Origin: Uloborus plumipes
Lineage: Eukaryota > Arthropoda > Arachnida > Araneae > Uloboridae
NCBI GenBank assembly: GCA_038373865.1
Contig: JAXGGA010004441.1
Location: 24,445 to 88,444, forward strand
Reading direction: 5' to 3'
DNA: 64,000 nucleotides
The position numbers were made by a program, and so were the translations under genes. Positions within the stretch are counted from its first letter, which is position 1; each line of letters opens with the position of its first letter. Shown here in pieces: positions 36,923-46,445 of the stretch. The notes beneath the pieces are model-generated. The model did not search any database. It was not told the DNA's origin and worked only from the letters and a program-made list of their open reading frames with translations.

Positions 36923-38025
36923 ATCGGGTTACCAAAATTTACTGAAGAAGAGAAAGCGTGAAGAAGATCTGGAAAAACATAACTTCAAAATTAATAAGTT
37001 TTTCCAAAAATCAGGGGAAGCCCAGACTAAAGCTGCTAGTGATAACTAACCATCAACATCTACGAGTAAATTACCATTGGATTCACCTAAAGAACAAAGC
37101 AATCAGATTGAATTAGAAACTGTTTTGGTCCAGGAATCACATTCAACTTCAAACGATAAAACCAAACAAATAATTGATGAGTCTCCACTAGATGAGTTGC
37201 CAGTCACTGATGACTCCGGTTTATGGCCAAATCCATTATCACCATCCCAGGTACAAGTGGTTATTGAAAATGGCCCTGAATTTTATCACAATATTATTTC
37301 AAATTTCAACTATCCAAAAGACAAAAGCGGACGTACTTTTATCGGATTTTGCCAAACAATGAAAAAGTTAAAAGAGATTGGTTGTTATATTCTAAAGAAA
37401 AAAACCGTGTTTTTTGTTTTTGTTGCAAAATATTTAGCGATTGTAGTAATGTAAAACTAAGTAGTTATGGGTTTGATGATTGGAACCACCTAAGTGAACA
37501 CTTAAGGAGTCATGAAAAAAGCAAAACACATTTCCAGAACCTCCATCGTTGGTCCGAATTCTTAGAACGATTAAGAAAAGGTAAAACCGTTGACTCAGAG
37601 TTACAAAACTTATTAAAACGGGAAACTAAGCATTGGCGCTATGTCCTCGAAAGAATTATTTATGCCATTCAGTTTTTAGCTGAGCAAAACTTAGCCTTTC
37701 GTGGTACAAACAATAAATTATTCGAAAGAAACAACGGTAATTTTTTAAATGTATAGAAATGATTGCAAAATTTGACCCTATCATGTCTGAGCATATTAAT
37801 AGAGCTCAAATTCAAATAAATATGCCACATTACCTTGGAGACAAAATTCAGAATGAAACAATTAAATTATTAGGGGATAATATAAAAGAAATAATTTTAA
37901 ACAGGGTTAAACAAGCAAAGTATTTTTCTAAAATACTTGATTGTACTCCCGACGTTAGCCATCAGGAACAGATATCCGTCTGTATGAGGGAGCGAATGGG
38001 ATTGCGTGTAAATGTAAAAATGTGA
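36865..38025 (+). pseudogene. hAT transposase remnant (ZMYM1-like, TTF-type zinc finger)
   Basis: Start at 36865 (MSEEKRK then a 38-bp A run). Downstream pieces in shifting frames: SGYQNLLKKRKREEDLEKHN, a Ser/Thr-rich linker, DESPLDELPVTDDSGLWPNP, then the TTF-type zinc-finger region RDWLLYSKEKNRVFCFCCKI with SSYGFDDWNHLSEHLRSHEK and H.NLHRW, and the start of the catalytic region (FDPIMSEHI, MPHYLGDKIQNE, FSKILDCTPDVSHQEQIS). This is the layout of ZMYM1-like hAT transposases of animals. Breaks: a stop near 37048, a frameshift near 37345 and another at about 37750. Homology ends near 37985, so most of the RNase-H-like core and the C-terminal dimerisation domain are missing. It is inactive. Confidence 0.8.
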
Positions 38026-38243
38026 TATTATAATTTACTTTGAAATATGCTACCTCATTTATCTTTATTCATGTTTTAAGTTCTATACTTTCAAATTAAT
38101 GTATATTGTATACATTATTTGTATATATTATGTGATGTTCTTTTTCTTCTTTAATGTACCATTTTTTAAATCTAATAAAGTATGTTTCAATAAATGATTT
38201 CAGTTCGATAAAACAGAAGTTGTTCACGCGATTTTTTGTTTCT

Positions 38244-38244
<1 letters not shown>

Positions 38245-38298
<54 letters not shown>
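38245..38298. repeat. (AT)n microsatellite
   Basis: Uninterrupted alternating AT of about 50 bp. Confidence 0.95.
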
Positions 38299-38302
<4 letters not shown>

Positions 38303-38439
38303 GAAACTTATTTTTTCTAAATTATATTTGTCTATAAAACATCACTGCTGGTGTTAACTATCGAACGCTATTGCATAAGGCGCTCAGAAGACATTTGCAC
38401 GAGGGCGCCGATCAGGCTTGGCGCGGCCCAGATCACAGT

Positions 38440-38913
38440 GACCTCCCATCAGGGCGCTCCTGCTCGTAAGTTGAGCCTCCACTGCATTTTCGTGGCATTT
38501 TTCTACGAGGAAACTACTCAAGCAAATTATCTTCAACTTTTCAACCTTTACTTCATTTCTTGACACGAACTCAGTTGAAAGGTGTCTGAAAGCCGTCTCT
38601 TTCCACCTTGAAACGTCAAAATGACAATCAGACAGGAAATGATCTGTGTCATGTTATACTTAATTTCTTATACGTCTTCCAATAACAACTGTCATTAAAT
38701 ATGTAGAAGATCTCAACTGGTTCAACTCCAATGATGAAATAAAAGCAGTTATAAGTTTTAGGTTTGCTATTGCATTCTTATTTTGATTGGGTCTAATTTG
38801 AGTAACTCTTGGAGGGGGTATGTATTGTGCATTTTATGTATACATGCGGTGAATCTCAGTAAATCGTTTTTATTCAATTACTCGTATTTAACAAATTTCA
38901 AAAATTCAATGTA
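38440..38913. other. Non-coding stretch
   Basis: No gene or element found between the hAT and the Tigger-like MITE. Confidence 0.4.
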
Positions 38914-39080
38914 CTGCCGGCCCCGCTAAAACGAATACTGTCGGTTCCGAGAAATATTATTCGATTAAACGGGGATCTTTATCATCACGTCAATGGCACG
39001 GGAAATATTCGGTTCCGAGATATCTTATTCGTATAAGCGGAGTATTCGTTTATCCGTTGCCCGATTAAACGGGGACGACG
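38914..39080 (+). mobile_element. Tigger/pogo-like MITE, copy 2
   Basis: TA (38912-38913) then CTGCCGGCCCCGCTAAAACG; right end GATTAAACGGGGACGACG then TA (39081-39082). Internal GGTTCCGAGA, ATTCGATTAAACGGGG and CGTATAAGCGGAGTATTCG match the copies at 17520 and 61707. It ends 16 bp before the 6.1-kb element. Confidence 0.8.
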
Positions 39081-39349
39081 TAAAAATTTCCAATAACAGG
39101 GTGGCCACAGACCTGGAAAACAGGGAAAACCTGGAATTATCAGGGATTTTGAAAATTCTGGAAAAATCAGGGAATAATCAGGGAATTTGGGAACAAATCA
39201 GGGAAAATTAAATCAGAACTTCAGTCCGTAATTTTTCAGCACTAAAGTATTAAAAATAGTTACATCTTTGGTAATCTAAGGACATCTCAGACACGTACTA
39301 GAAAAATTTCTAAAACCGTCGTGAATTGTTTGTAAATAAAGACGTAAAA

Positions 39350-39885
39350 AGGTAAGTGCAGGTTTTTTTTTTTTTTTTTGTTTAAATGGAGAGTTTGAGG
39401 GGATAGGAGGTTTGGAATTTCCTCCTCGGAATGTTTTGAAAAATGCTGAAGCCTGAAAAATTCAGGCTGTTTTTAGTGATGTAAAATTAGTGGGAGGAGG
39501 ATTGCCCCCCCCCCTTTTTTTTTGTTGATAAAATTACAAAACTGCAGTCTTAAAAATGCAAAATTTAAGCAATCTTTGGTGAACTTAGGAGAAGAGTTTC
39601 AACTGCTGTAATCCGAATGAAAAAATTTTAAGTCTAAAGCATTAAAAGTTGAATTTTAGGCTACTTTTGAAAAATTTAAAAAGAGGCGATTAGCAGACTT
39701 TCTGCCAAGAAATGTTTGAAACTAAAAATGGGGGGATTGGGGGGTGTAGGATTTTAGTAACTGGTGATCTAAATGTATAGAGTGGGCTTATTGCTTAAGA
39801 AGGAGGGAAAGTCTTACAAATGGAAATTTAGATCACCTTTTGTGAACTTATAGAAAGGGGTTCAAGGTATTGTTTGTTCATTTTA
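39350..39885 (+). repeat. Degenerate tandem repeat, left part
   Basis: Recurring phrases such as AGCAATCTTTGGTGAACTTA, GAAAAATTTAAAAAG and TTAAGTCTAAAGC mark diverged copies of the same unit found at 43600-44900. Confidence 0.5.
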
Positions 39886-41100
39886 AGTTGGCGCGTGGCC
39901 CCGCCTCCGTGACGTAAGACCGGACGACTCTATACCGCTGTTTAGGGTATGAGGGTTCTGACCAGTGCTGAGAAAAAGCGCTAGTTGGCTATCATTATCG
40001 CGCTGGATGGAGACTTCAAAAAAAGAAAGAAAAAAAAAAAAAACCAGTTCTTTGCACTCCAATGCGGCTTTGAAAAATACAATTGAATAGGTTGCTAGAA
40101 CAACGTTTCCTCTTCTTTTTTGGGCCTTTTTTCTTAACTAATGTGAAAATTAACTTATTTTCTTTGAAGTAAGTTTTAAGTTTCCGAATACTTTAAAAAA
40201 CGATTTTGTTCCATTATTTTTATGGAATAACGCTACGGCAAACTTTAATTACTCGAATATGAAGAAACGATTAACAGCTCCGTCCAGTGGAGGGGGGGGG
40301 GGCATGGCAATGAGGGTGCCGTATAGAGTTAACGATATATTTTCCAGCAGCAAAAGTTATTTCTGAACATTATTTCTCTGAAATGAGGGTTTGCTTTGAT
40401 GGGGTTGGGGGCGGGGGGGGGGGTGTCATGAACTCTTAACAGCTTGTAACAAAGGAAGTGTGTGACATTACACATATTATTTGCAAATATGAAAGCATTT
40501 TATAGCCCCATGTTCATCTAACATAGCGTGAGATATGACGGGGGGGGGGGGGCGGGCGGTGCTTTACTTTGTGGCAGAGGAGAAGGGAATCAAATATGTT
40601 TTTAAAAAAGCGTCATTTGCTGAACTGAAGTGCTGTAATCCACTTCTTTAGGGCGGGGGGTGGACATTCGCCCCAGGGGCTCATCTCTCAGGTCGGCACT
40701 GAAAATGAACTTATGATTTTGAAGCGGAGCATACAAACTAAAACCACTTCTTATAGCGTACAACAGATGATTAAATATTTCTGAATGTTAATATTCGTGC
40801 AAAATTCAAAGGCATAATCTCAATTTTAATAGTCGATTGCATGGGTTTTATTTCAGATTGATTTTTTAGTATTTTCCAATTTCTTTTATTTTTCATATTT
40901 AAATTCTATTCTGAACGAGAAATCATTCCCTGCGTGTGTTCCTGCCAAACGGGGGGAGGAGGGGGAGGGGGGCTAAAAAATGTCTTCAGCATTTCTTGAA
41001 ATTGTAATTACTTTAGGTCTTTGAATGTATATCCGCACAGTGTATAACCTGGGATTTTGTATATAATAGTTAGTACCCATATACAATATATATAGTATAT
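39886..41100. other. Insert DNA left of the DD82E gene
   Basis: Breaks the tandem repeat. It holds G-rich homopolymers (40290-40300, 40410-40423, 40541-40552) and, near 40650-40700, a sequence whose complement starts CAGTGCCGACCTGAGAGATG, a typical hAT terminus without an identified partner. No gene. Confidence 0.35.
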
Positions 41101-41327
41101 ATGAAGGGCTCGGGCGTAAATAATGGTATCTGACAAACTCGAAAGGACGTTTTGTCTCAAATAAAAGAACAAAAGTCACTTGTAAAAATGTAAATGTACC
41201 GACTTCCTTTTTTAAATAGAAAAAACTTGCTACAGTAATTTCTCGAAGCAAAAATTCCAAATTAAAAAAAAAAAAGTTTTGATTTTTTGAAATGCTACTT
41301 ACCATTATTTACACCCGAGCCCTTCAT
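41101..41327. mobile_element. Short MITE with 28-bp TIRs in an (AT)n target
   Basis: Left ATGAAGGGCTCGGGCGTAAA continuing TAATGGTA; right end is its complement with one mismatch (T for C). Flanks are TATATA-rich on both sides, so the TA duplication cannot be delimited. Non-coding. Confidence 0.75.
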
Positions 41328-41957
41328 ATATATATATCTATAGTAATATCTGTATGCATGCACAAGCGAGAGGCATGAACACCCCCCCCCCCCTCCAGGA
41401 AAAAAAGAGAGAGGCACGCAGTTATCACAAAGAAAGCAACCCCTAAGCGTTTCAAGGTAACATACTCTGAGCTAATTAGAATTTCTATATGAGGATTCAT
41501 GCCCCCTCCCCCTTCCTTCTCATATGTACCCTTATTATTCAATCTGTATGTACTCTAAAATAGTTTGCCACAAAGTTGAGTTAAACAAAATTTATTCAAA
41601 ATAACATAAGTCAAAAGAAATGAATAATTCTGGTACGTTATTTCCGCACGAAAAATGTATACAATATTGAAAATATCAACTTGTAATTCAAAATTGATTT
41701 TTAAAACTAAAACATAATAAAACTTTCGATATGAAAAATTCTTTTGAGAAATAAAACGAAAGCACCCTTGCTGTAAGCTATTTCTTACAAAAGTGAATGT
41801 AAAGCATTTTCATTCCATTTTTGATTTCTAGATTCAATTTATTAAACGCTGATATGGACAGCTTAAACTGATTTCATTTTATTTATTCCTAAATGGAAAT
41901 TATCAGTGGATATTCTTAACGAAACAAAGATAATAGCAGGTACATGATTTAAATATA

Positions 41958-43292
41958 CTAGTTAGATTCATCGTCGTAACTATCGGTATCGCTGCTGAAA
42001 TTGCTATCTGAAGTAGAATCAGAACCGATGGTAAAAGAAACACTTTCAACAACTTCCTCTATAATACTGTCGTTTTCCCAGTATTTGTTTTCGACACTTT
42101 CAATGTGTTTGCAATGCTTTCCCCACCTGTCATCTTTAATGTTTTCTATAGCTTCTGATGCAAGATTTTTTAGGCGCTCCAAACTGAGATCCGCAGTCAC
42201 ATTGTTATCTCTTACATAACGTTTAACGTCCGCCCAAATTAATTCGATTGGATTCAAATCGCAGTGGTACGGTGGAAGTCTTAAAACCTCATGTCCCTTT
42301 TGTTTTATAATTTCATCAATGCAGTATTTTTTTTCGACACCTGCATTTGCTGTAATAAGCTCCATTAACTCAACTTTCCGCATTTTTTTATCATGTGGAA
42401 TTTGGTTTTCCTGCAACCAGGCAAACATTTTATCTTTCCTTGAGCTCTTAGTTGGTACAGGATTCTGCACTTTCGAATGATAAGCCGCATTGTCCATGAT
42501 GATTACTGAATGCAGGGGAATGTTTGGCAGCAGTTTTTCAACAACCCATTTTTTAAAATTATCAAAGTTCATTTGCCCGTGATAATCTCCGGATGCCGAT
42601 CCAGCTTTAAATATTAACCCGGCGTTTGGAACAAAACCGGATTCGGATCCAGCGTGGACAACGATCAGGCGATGGCCTGCTCGATCTTTGACGGTAGCGC
42701 CAATTTTTTCGTTGGTCCAACATTTTTTGAAAGAAAGATCGCTGTCCAGCCACGTTTCATCTATGTAGACAATGTTCCTTTTCGCTTCTCGAATTTTTTT
42801 CATTTTCCTGAGAAAACGAAATCTCCATGCAACTATATTAGGTCTTTCAACTAATATTTGCCGCTCATTTCTACATCGCTTATAGCGGAAACCTGCAACA
42901 CGTAAATATTTCCATAAGGTTGATCTTTTCCATGGGAAGTTTATTCTTTGCTTTACCACAGGGAGTAAGCGGGATAAGGATGGAATTTTTTTACCTACGT
43001 AAAATTCATTCACGATTCTTCGCAGAGTACAGAGGTCAAAATTGTCCAATTTTGCAACAGAACGTTTACGATTTTTTCCAGGAGAAGACAACTGTCCACT
43101 TGTAGTCACATCTTCACTTTTTATTCTTTGTATTGTTCGCATTGAAACGCCAGTGGCTGTAGCAGCACGTTTTTGTGCTTGGGAAATTGGAATCAATAAT
43201 TCCCCTGCTCTGGCTTCATTTTCACAAAATTTAGTGACATTATTTATTATTTCCCTTTCTTTTGAATGAATAATTTTCCCTTTTACTGACAT
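41958..43292 (-). CDS. Intact DD82E Tc1/mariner-superfamily (IS630-type) transposase
   Basis: 444 codons, uninterrupted. I place the start at 43292 (MSVKGKIIHSKERE), the first Met before recognisable sequence; the open frame continues 29 codons further 5', but that extension is hydrophobic/basic and unlike the family. Domains: HTH at about residues 36-58 (ISQAQKRAATATGVSMRTIQ), a second winged-helix-like region at 104-138 (SRLLPVVKQRINFPWKRSTL), and a DDE_3-type catalytic domain with D178 (IVYIDETWL), D267 (VIIMDNAAYHS) and E350 (DLNPIELIWADVKRYV). There are 82 residues between the second D and E, far more than the 34-39 of classic Tc1/mariner. This matches what I recall as the DD82E 'Sailor' group. 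The C terminus (424-444) is an acidic Ser/Asp-rich tail. It would cut and paste its own element at TA sites. Its TIRs were not identified. Confidence 0.85.
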   Translation of the reverse strand: MSVKGKIIHSKEREIINNVTKFCENEARAGELLIPISQAQKRAATATGVSMRTIQRIKSEDVTTSGQLSSPGKNRKRSVAKLDNFDLCTLRRIVNEFYVGKKIPSLSRLLPVVKQRINFPWKRSTLWKYLRVAGFRYKRCRNERQILVERPNIVAWRFRFLRKMKKIREAKRNIVYIDETWLDSDLSFKKCWTNEKIGATVKDRAGHRLIVVHAGSESGFVPNAGLIFKAGSASGDYHGQMNFDNFKKWVVEKLLPNIPLHSVIIMDNAAYHSKVQNPVPTKSSRKDKMFAWLQENQIPHDKKMRKVELMELITANAGVEKKYCIDEIIKQKGHEVLRLPPYHCDLNPIELIWADVKRYVRDNNVTADLSLERLKNLASEAIENIKDDRWGKHCKHIESVENKYWENDSIIEEVVESVSFTIGSDSTSDSNFSSDTDSYDDESN

Positions 43293-43336
43293 TTTGCGAT
43301 AAACGCAGACGTTTTTAAAAAGCTTAAGACGTGAGT

Positions 43337-43542
43337 AGATAGTAGATGAGCGTAGCAAGAGCCTAAAAAAAAAGAGCACTAATTTTTTTTAAACAAATTC
43401 AAACCCACGCCAAGCTGAAGGTTGTCTCATTTACACGTGCGAAACATAGATAAGCGAAGCGAGAAAAAAAAAAAAAAAACACTTAAATTTTTCCAGAAAT
43501 TTAAAACCGCGCCAAATTTAAGGTTGCTTTATTTACACGCAC
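43337..43542 (-). promoter_or_regulatory. Tandem ~103-bp duplication just 5' of the transposase start
   Basis: Two diverged copies: 43346-43440 (GATGAGCGTAGCAAG.., AAACCCACGCCAAGCTGAAG, TCATTTACACGTGCG) and 43451-43542 (GATAAGCGAAGCGAG.., AAACCGCGCCAAATTTAAGG, TTATTTACACGCACGG). Position 45-250 bp upstream of the start codon suggests a promoter or a transposase-binding subterminal repeat; this is inference. Confidence 0.4.
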
Positions 43543-43599
43543 GGAACTTTGCTCACCGAACACCCCCGCTTCAAACTTAGATCAGTTCCACTCCAAGTG

Positions 43600-44900
43600 C
43601 CTTCTAAATTTGAACGGACAATACTTTCTTTAAGTTTTTGTAATTGCTAAAGTAGTAAAAACTCTGATTCAGGCAACCTTTGTGTGAATTAAAGAGAAGG
43701 GAGGATCTCTCTAGGAATTTTTCAAAACCGAAATCTTAAATCTATTGTGTGGTGTCTTAGGCAGTGTCTAAGGAAAGGAAGAGAGGCTTTTTATTAGAAA
43801 AATCCAAAACTGGAGTTTTAAAGATGTAACTATAGGCCATCTTTCATGAGCATAAGATTCTGGGGTTGTACTGGAAATTTTTGAAGCTGAATTTGCTCAA
43901 GCTTCCTAGTGAGCTATCATTCAGTGACTTAAAAGAGAGGGTATTCGTTTGATACTTTCTGATTTTTTTTCTTTTTTTTAAAGTTTCAGTCTTAAAATTT
44001 TAACGTTGTCTTTGGGGCGATAAAGATAGTGGTGGGAGCTTTTCGCAGAAAAGATTCCGAAACTGAAATGTTAAAAACCCAAATTTAAGCCATCTTCTGA
44101 TGAATTTAGGGAAGGGTTTCGGGGCTCTCTCTCAAAAATGTTTTGAAGCTGAATTATTAAGAATCCTAAGCTATCTTTGTGTAGCTCAAGCAGAGCGCTA
44201 TTTAAAGGCTATCACCCAAAAACTTTTAAAAAGTGAAAGTCTAAAGCTTTTAGTTGTGTTTGGTGATGTAAGTTTTGAAGAGTAGGGAGACTGTTTAGAA
44301 AAATATCTGAACTGGAGGCTTTAAAATGCTGATTTAGGCCATTGTTAGCAATAGTAGGAGATTTCAGGCATGTGTTTCCTGAATGTGTTTCAAAATTGTT
44401 GATTAGTGAAAGTCTAATTTTAAGTTGCAATCTTTTGTAAAGTTAGGTGTTGGGGTGATGAACCATTGAACTTTCATAGCTCAAATATGTAAAAAACACT
44501 ATTTTATGGTTTTCTTTCAGTGACTTAAAGAGGGAGGATTTGAAGCCCCTCTGCCGAAAATAATTTGACTTAAAGTTGAAGGCTTAAATCTTTTAGGGAT
44601 TGTTCGGTGAAGAAATAGTATAGCTTATACAAATTTGGCCACCTTTGGTGAATTTGGGGAAATGGTTTGGGCCTTTTCTCTTGAAAAGTTTTCATAGCCG
44701 ACATATTAAACACTTTTAAACCATCTCTAGATGTCTTAAGGCTGGGGAGATTTTGTACAGTCTTGAAAGTTTAATTCTATCTTTTGTGAAGTTAGAGAGA
44801 AGAGTAGCAGTGAAAGATGTTCCTCAAAAGTTTTTAAAAACTAAATAAAAGTTTTTAGGCTCTCTTTGGAGATGTTAGAAGTTTAGTAAACTGATTTTAA
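43600..44900 (+). repeat. Degenerate tandem repeat, right part
   Basis: At least eight diverged occurrences of a TTAGGCCATCTTTGGTGAATTTAGG-like theme (for example near 43675, 43835, 44090, 44335, 44635 and 44710) alternate with TTTTTGAAGCTGAAATTTTA-like stretches. ORFs here are accidental. Confidence 0.5.
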
Positions 44901-45224
44901 ATTTGTAAAACATTCCTTTTGTTAATGACATTTTTTATTGTTATTTAAATAAATCAAACCAACCATGTAATTTCATTTTTTGTTAACAAATTAGCTGTCT
45001 CAAACGCATTTCTCGTTATTGTTTTTCATTTTAGAAACATTAATAATCAATGCCTGAAGTAGTGTAAATAGCCAGAAATATCCAAGTATCAATTAAGAGA
45101 AGAAATTAAGCTTCAAGAGGATGAAAAATGCGCCGTACAAGAAATCAGGGAAAATTTTAGTTGGACAGGGAGAAATCAGGGAAAAGTCAGGGAAAAAGAT
45201 TTTGTTCTTCCTGTGGCCACCCTG

Positions 45225-46445
45225 AATAAGAAAAAAAAACGCTTGTGAATTTTAATGATTTATGAGCTTACAGTGCAGGATGCACCAAAAGTTCATTCAG
45301 TTCTTTTTTTTTTTCTTTTCTTCTCTTTTTTTTCCTTTTTAATTTGAAAAAAGAAAATAAATAGCTAGATAATATAGAATATTGTAGTTTGTACACAAAT
45401 ATCGTAATGATATCATATTTTGTTTCAAAATGACAGGTATCATAGCTCCAGAAACCACAAGTTCAGGGTGTAAAATCAAAATGTATGATGTTCCAAAAAG
45501 ATTCCTATACCTTCAGGGAAATAGTTAAATTGAATCACTAAACCTACGCCATTCCGGCTATGACTCAGGGCGATCCTACCCTCTTTTTGTTCCTCTAAAT
45601 CTGTAACGGCAATAGCTTCAACGCGATCATGTTACTTCTATGTGCTTCATCGCATATGCAGTTATTCTGTTGCTTTTGAAGATTAGATTTTGTCTCAATG
45701 AACCTCACGACACGTTTCGCCTTTCTATCGGAAGAAACCATTTTCGGAAAATCAATTTCATACTTTCTCCAGCGCTGTACTTCCTTGGAGCAAAAACAAC
45801 CTTCATGTATCAGATTTTGACCAAATTTAATTTGTGACAGATTTTTTTTAAAATAATCAATAGTATAATTTGTAGAACTCAGTAGTTTGGTGATCTGTTC
45901 CCGTCCCGTTGCACAAACAGAATTCCAATGCTTCATTCCCGAAGTCGATGGTTTTTGGAGCCACAACTGATGTCGTCATTAAAGATATCCGTCCTGTTTC
46001 TACTAGCCGCATTTTTAATGCTCTGATTTCAATATTTAACGAGTTTTCGATCCTTCCCGTGTGTTTAAAGTATGTACAGTGTTCGAATTAATTGTGGTGT
46101 TCCGCTGATCCGAGACCGTCGAAATCCGATTTGGGGCGGAACAAAATAAAACTTAGTAATCGATCGCCTTCATCCATTTGATATTGTTTGTTTTTTTTCC
46201 AACTGTTTTATTATAATACTAATAGTGTTGTAGAAATTTTTATGTTTACATTTACGTGCAGTTTTTTTTAATTAAAAATAAAATTAATGCTTTAAATATG
46301 AAAATTAAGTGCATAAAAGAACGTTTCGCAGATTTTATTAAAAAGCAAGTAACATCTGAACAAAAATCGTCCTGAACTTATACACTATCAGGAGCTGAGT
46401 GTGGAGTGAAATCACATGCCATAGCCATATTTTTCGAATTTTCTA
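45225..46445. other. Intergenic stretch with one unassigned ORF
   Basis: Apart from the ORF at 45595-45966 I see no gene. CAGGATGCACCAAAAGTTCA at 45278-45297 loosely resembles a mariner terminus but has no found partner. Confidence 0.3.
45595..45966 (-). CDS. Unassigned 123-codon ORF
   Basis: Soluble-looking, charged product with a run of Cys residues (EGCFCSKEVQRWRKYE, NNCICDEAHRS). Another open frame on the same strand lies immediately upstream and overlaps (from about 46016: MRLVETGRISLMTT.. to SVVAPKTIDFGNEALEFC), which suggests a longer frameshifted coding sequence. I do not recognise either part. It may be debris of a transposon. Confidence 0.2.
   Translation of the reverse strand: MWLQKPSTSGMKHWNSVCATGREQITKLLSSTNYTIDYFKKNLSQIKFGQNLIHEGCFCSKEVQRWRKYEIDFPKMVSSDRKAKRVVRFIETKSNLQKQQNNCICDEAHRSNMIALKLLPLQI

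Larger units (their letters stand above)
34393..38431 (+). mobile_element. hAT transposon, 4.0 kb, with truncated transposase
   Basis: Starts CAGGGCCGCGCCGTGCC and ends, reverse-complemented, CTGGGCCGCGCCAAGCC. Flanking octamers are GTCACAGT (34385-34392) and ATCACAGT (38432-38439), 7 of 8 identical. It contains a hAT transposase fragment at 36865-38025. The first 2.4 kb (34500-36860) have no recognisable coding sequence. The 3' end holds an (AT)n microsatellite (38245-38298). Confidence 0.8.
39097..45224. mobile_element. 6.1-kb TIR element of uncertain superfamily, itself interrupted
   Basis: Perfect 14-bp TIRs CAGGGTGGCCACAG (39097-39110 and complement 45211-45224), flanked by AATAA on both sides (39092-39096; 45225-45229). 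Just inside both ends the motif TCAGGGAAAA/TCAGGGAAT is reiterated in the same orientation (39157-39210; 45147-45200). Inside that are degenerate tandem repeats on both sides (39350-39885 and 43600-44900), apparently one array split by inserted DNA at about 39885-43600. TSD length does not settle the superfamily: hAT would give 8 bp, and only 5 agree. Confidence 0.6.

Noticed and set aside
43293..43379. 29-codon N-terminal extension of the DD82E transposase
   Set aside because: Hydrophobic/basic sequence unlike the family; the ATG at 43292 precedes the first recognisable region and has an A-rich context.
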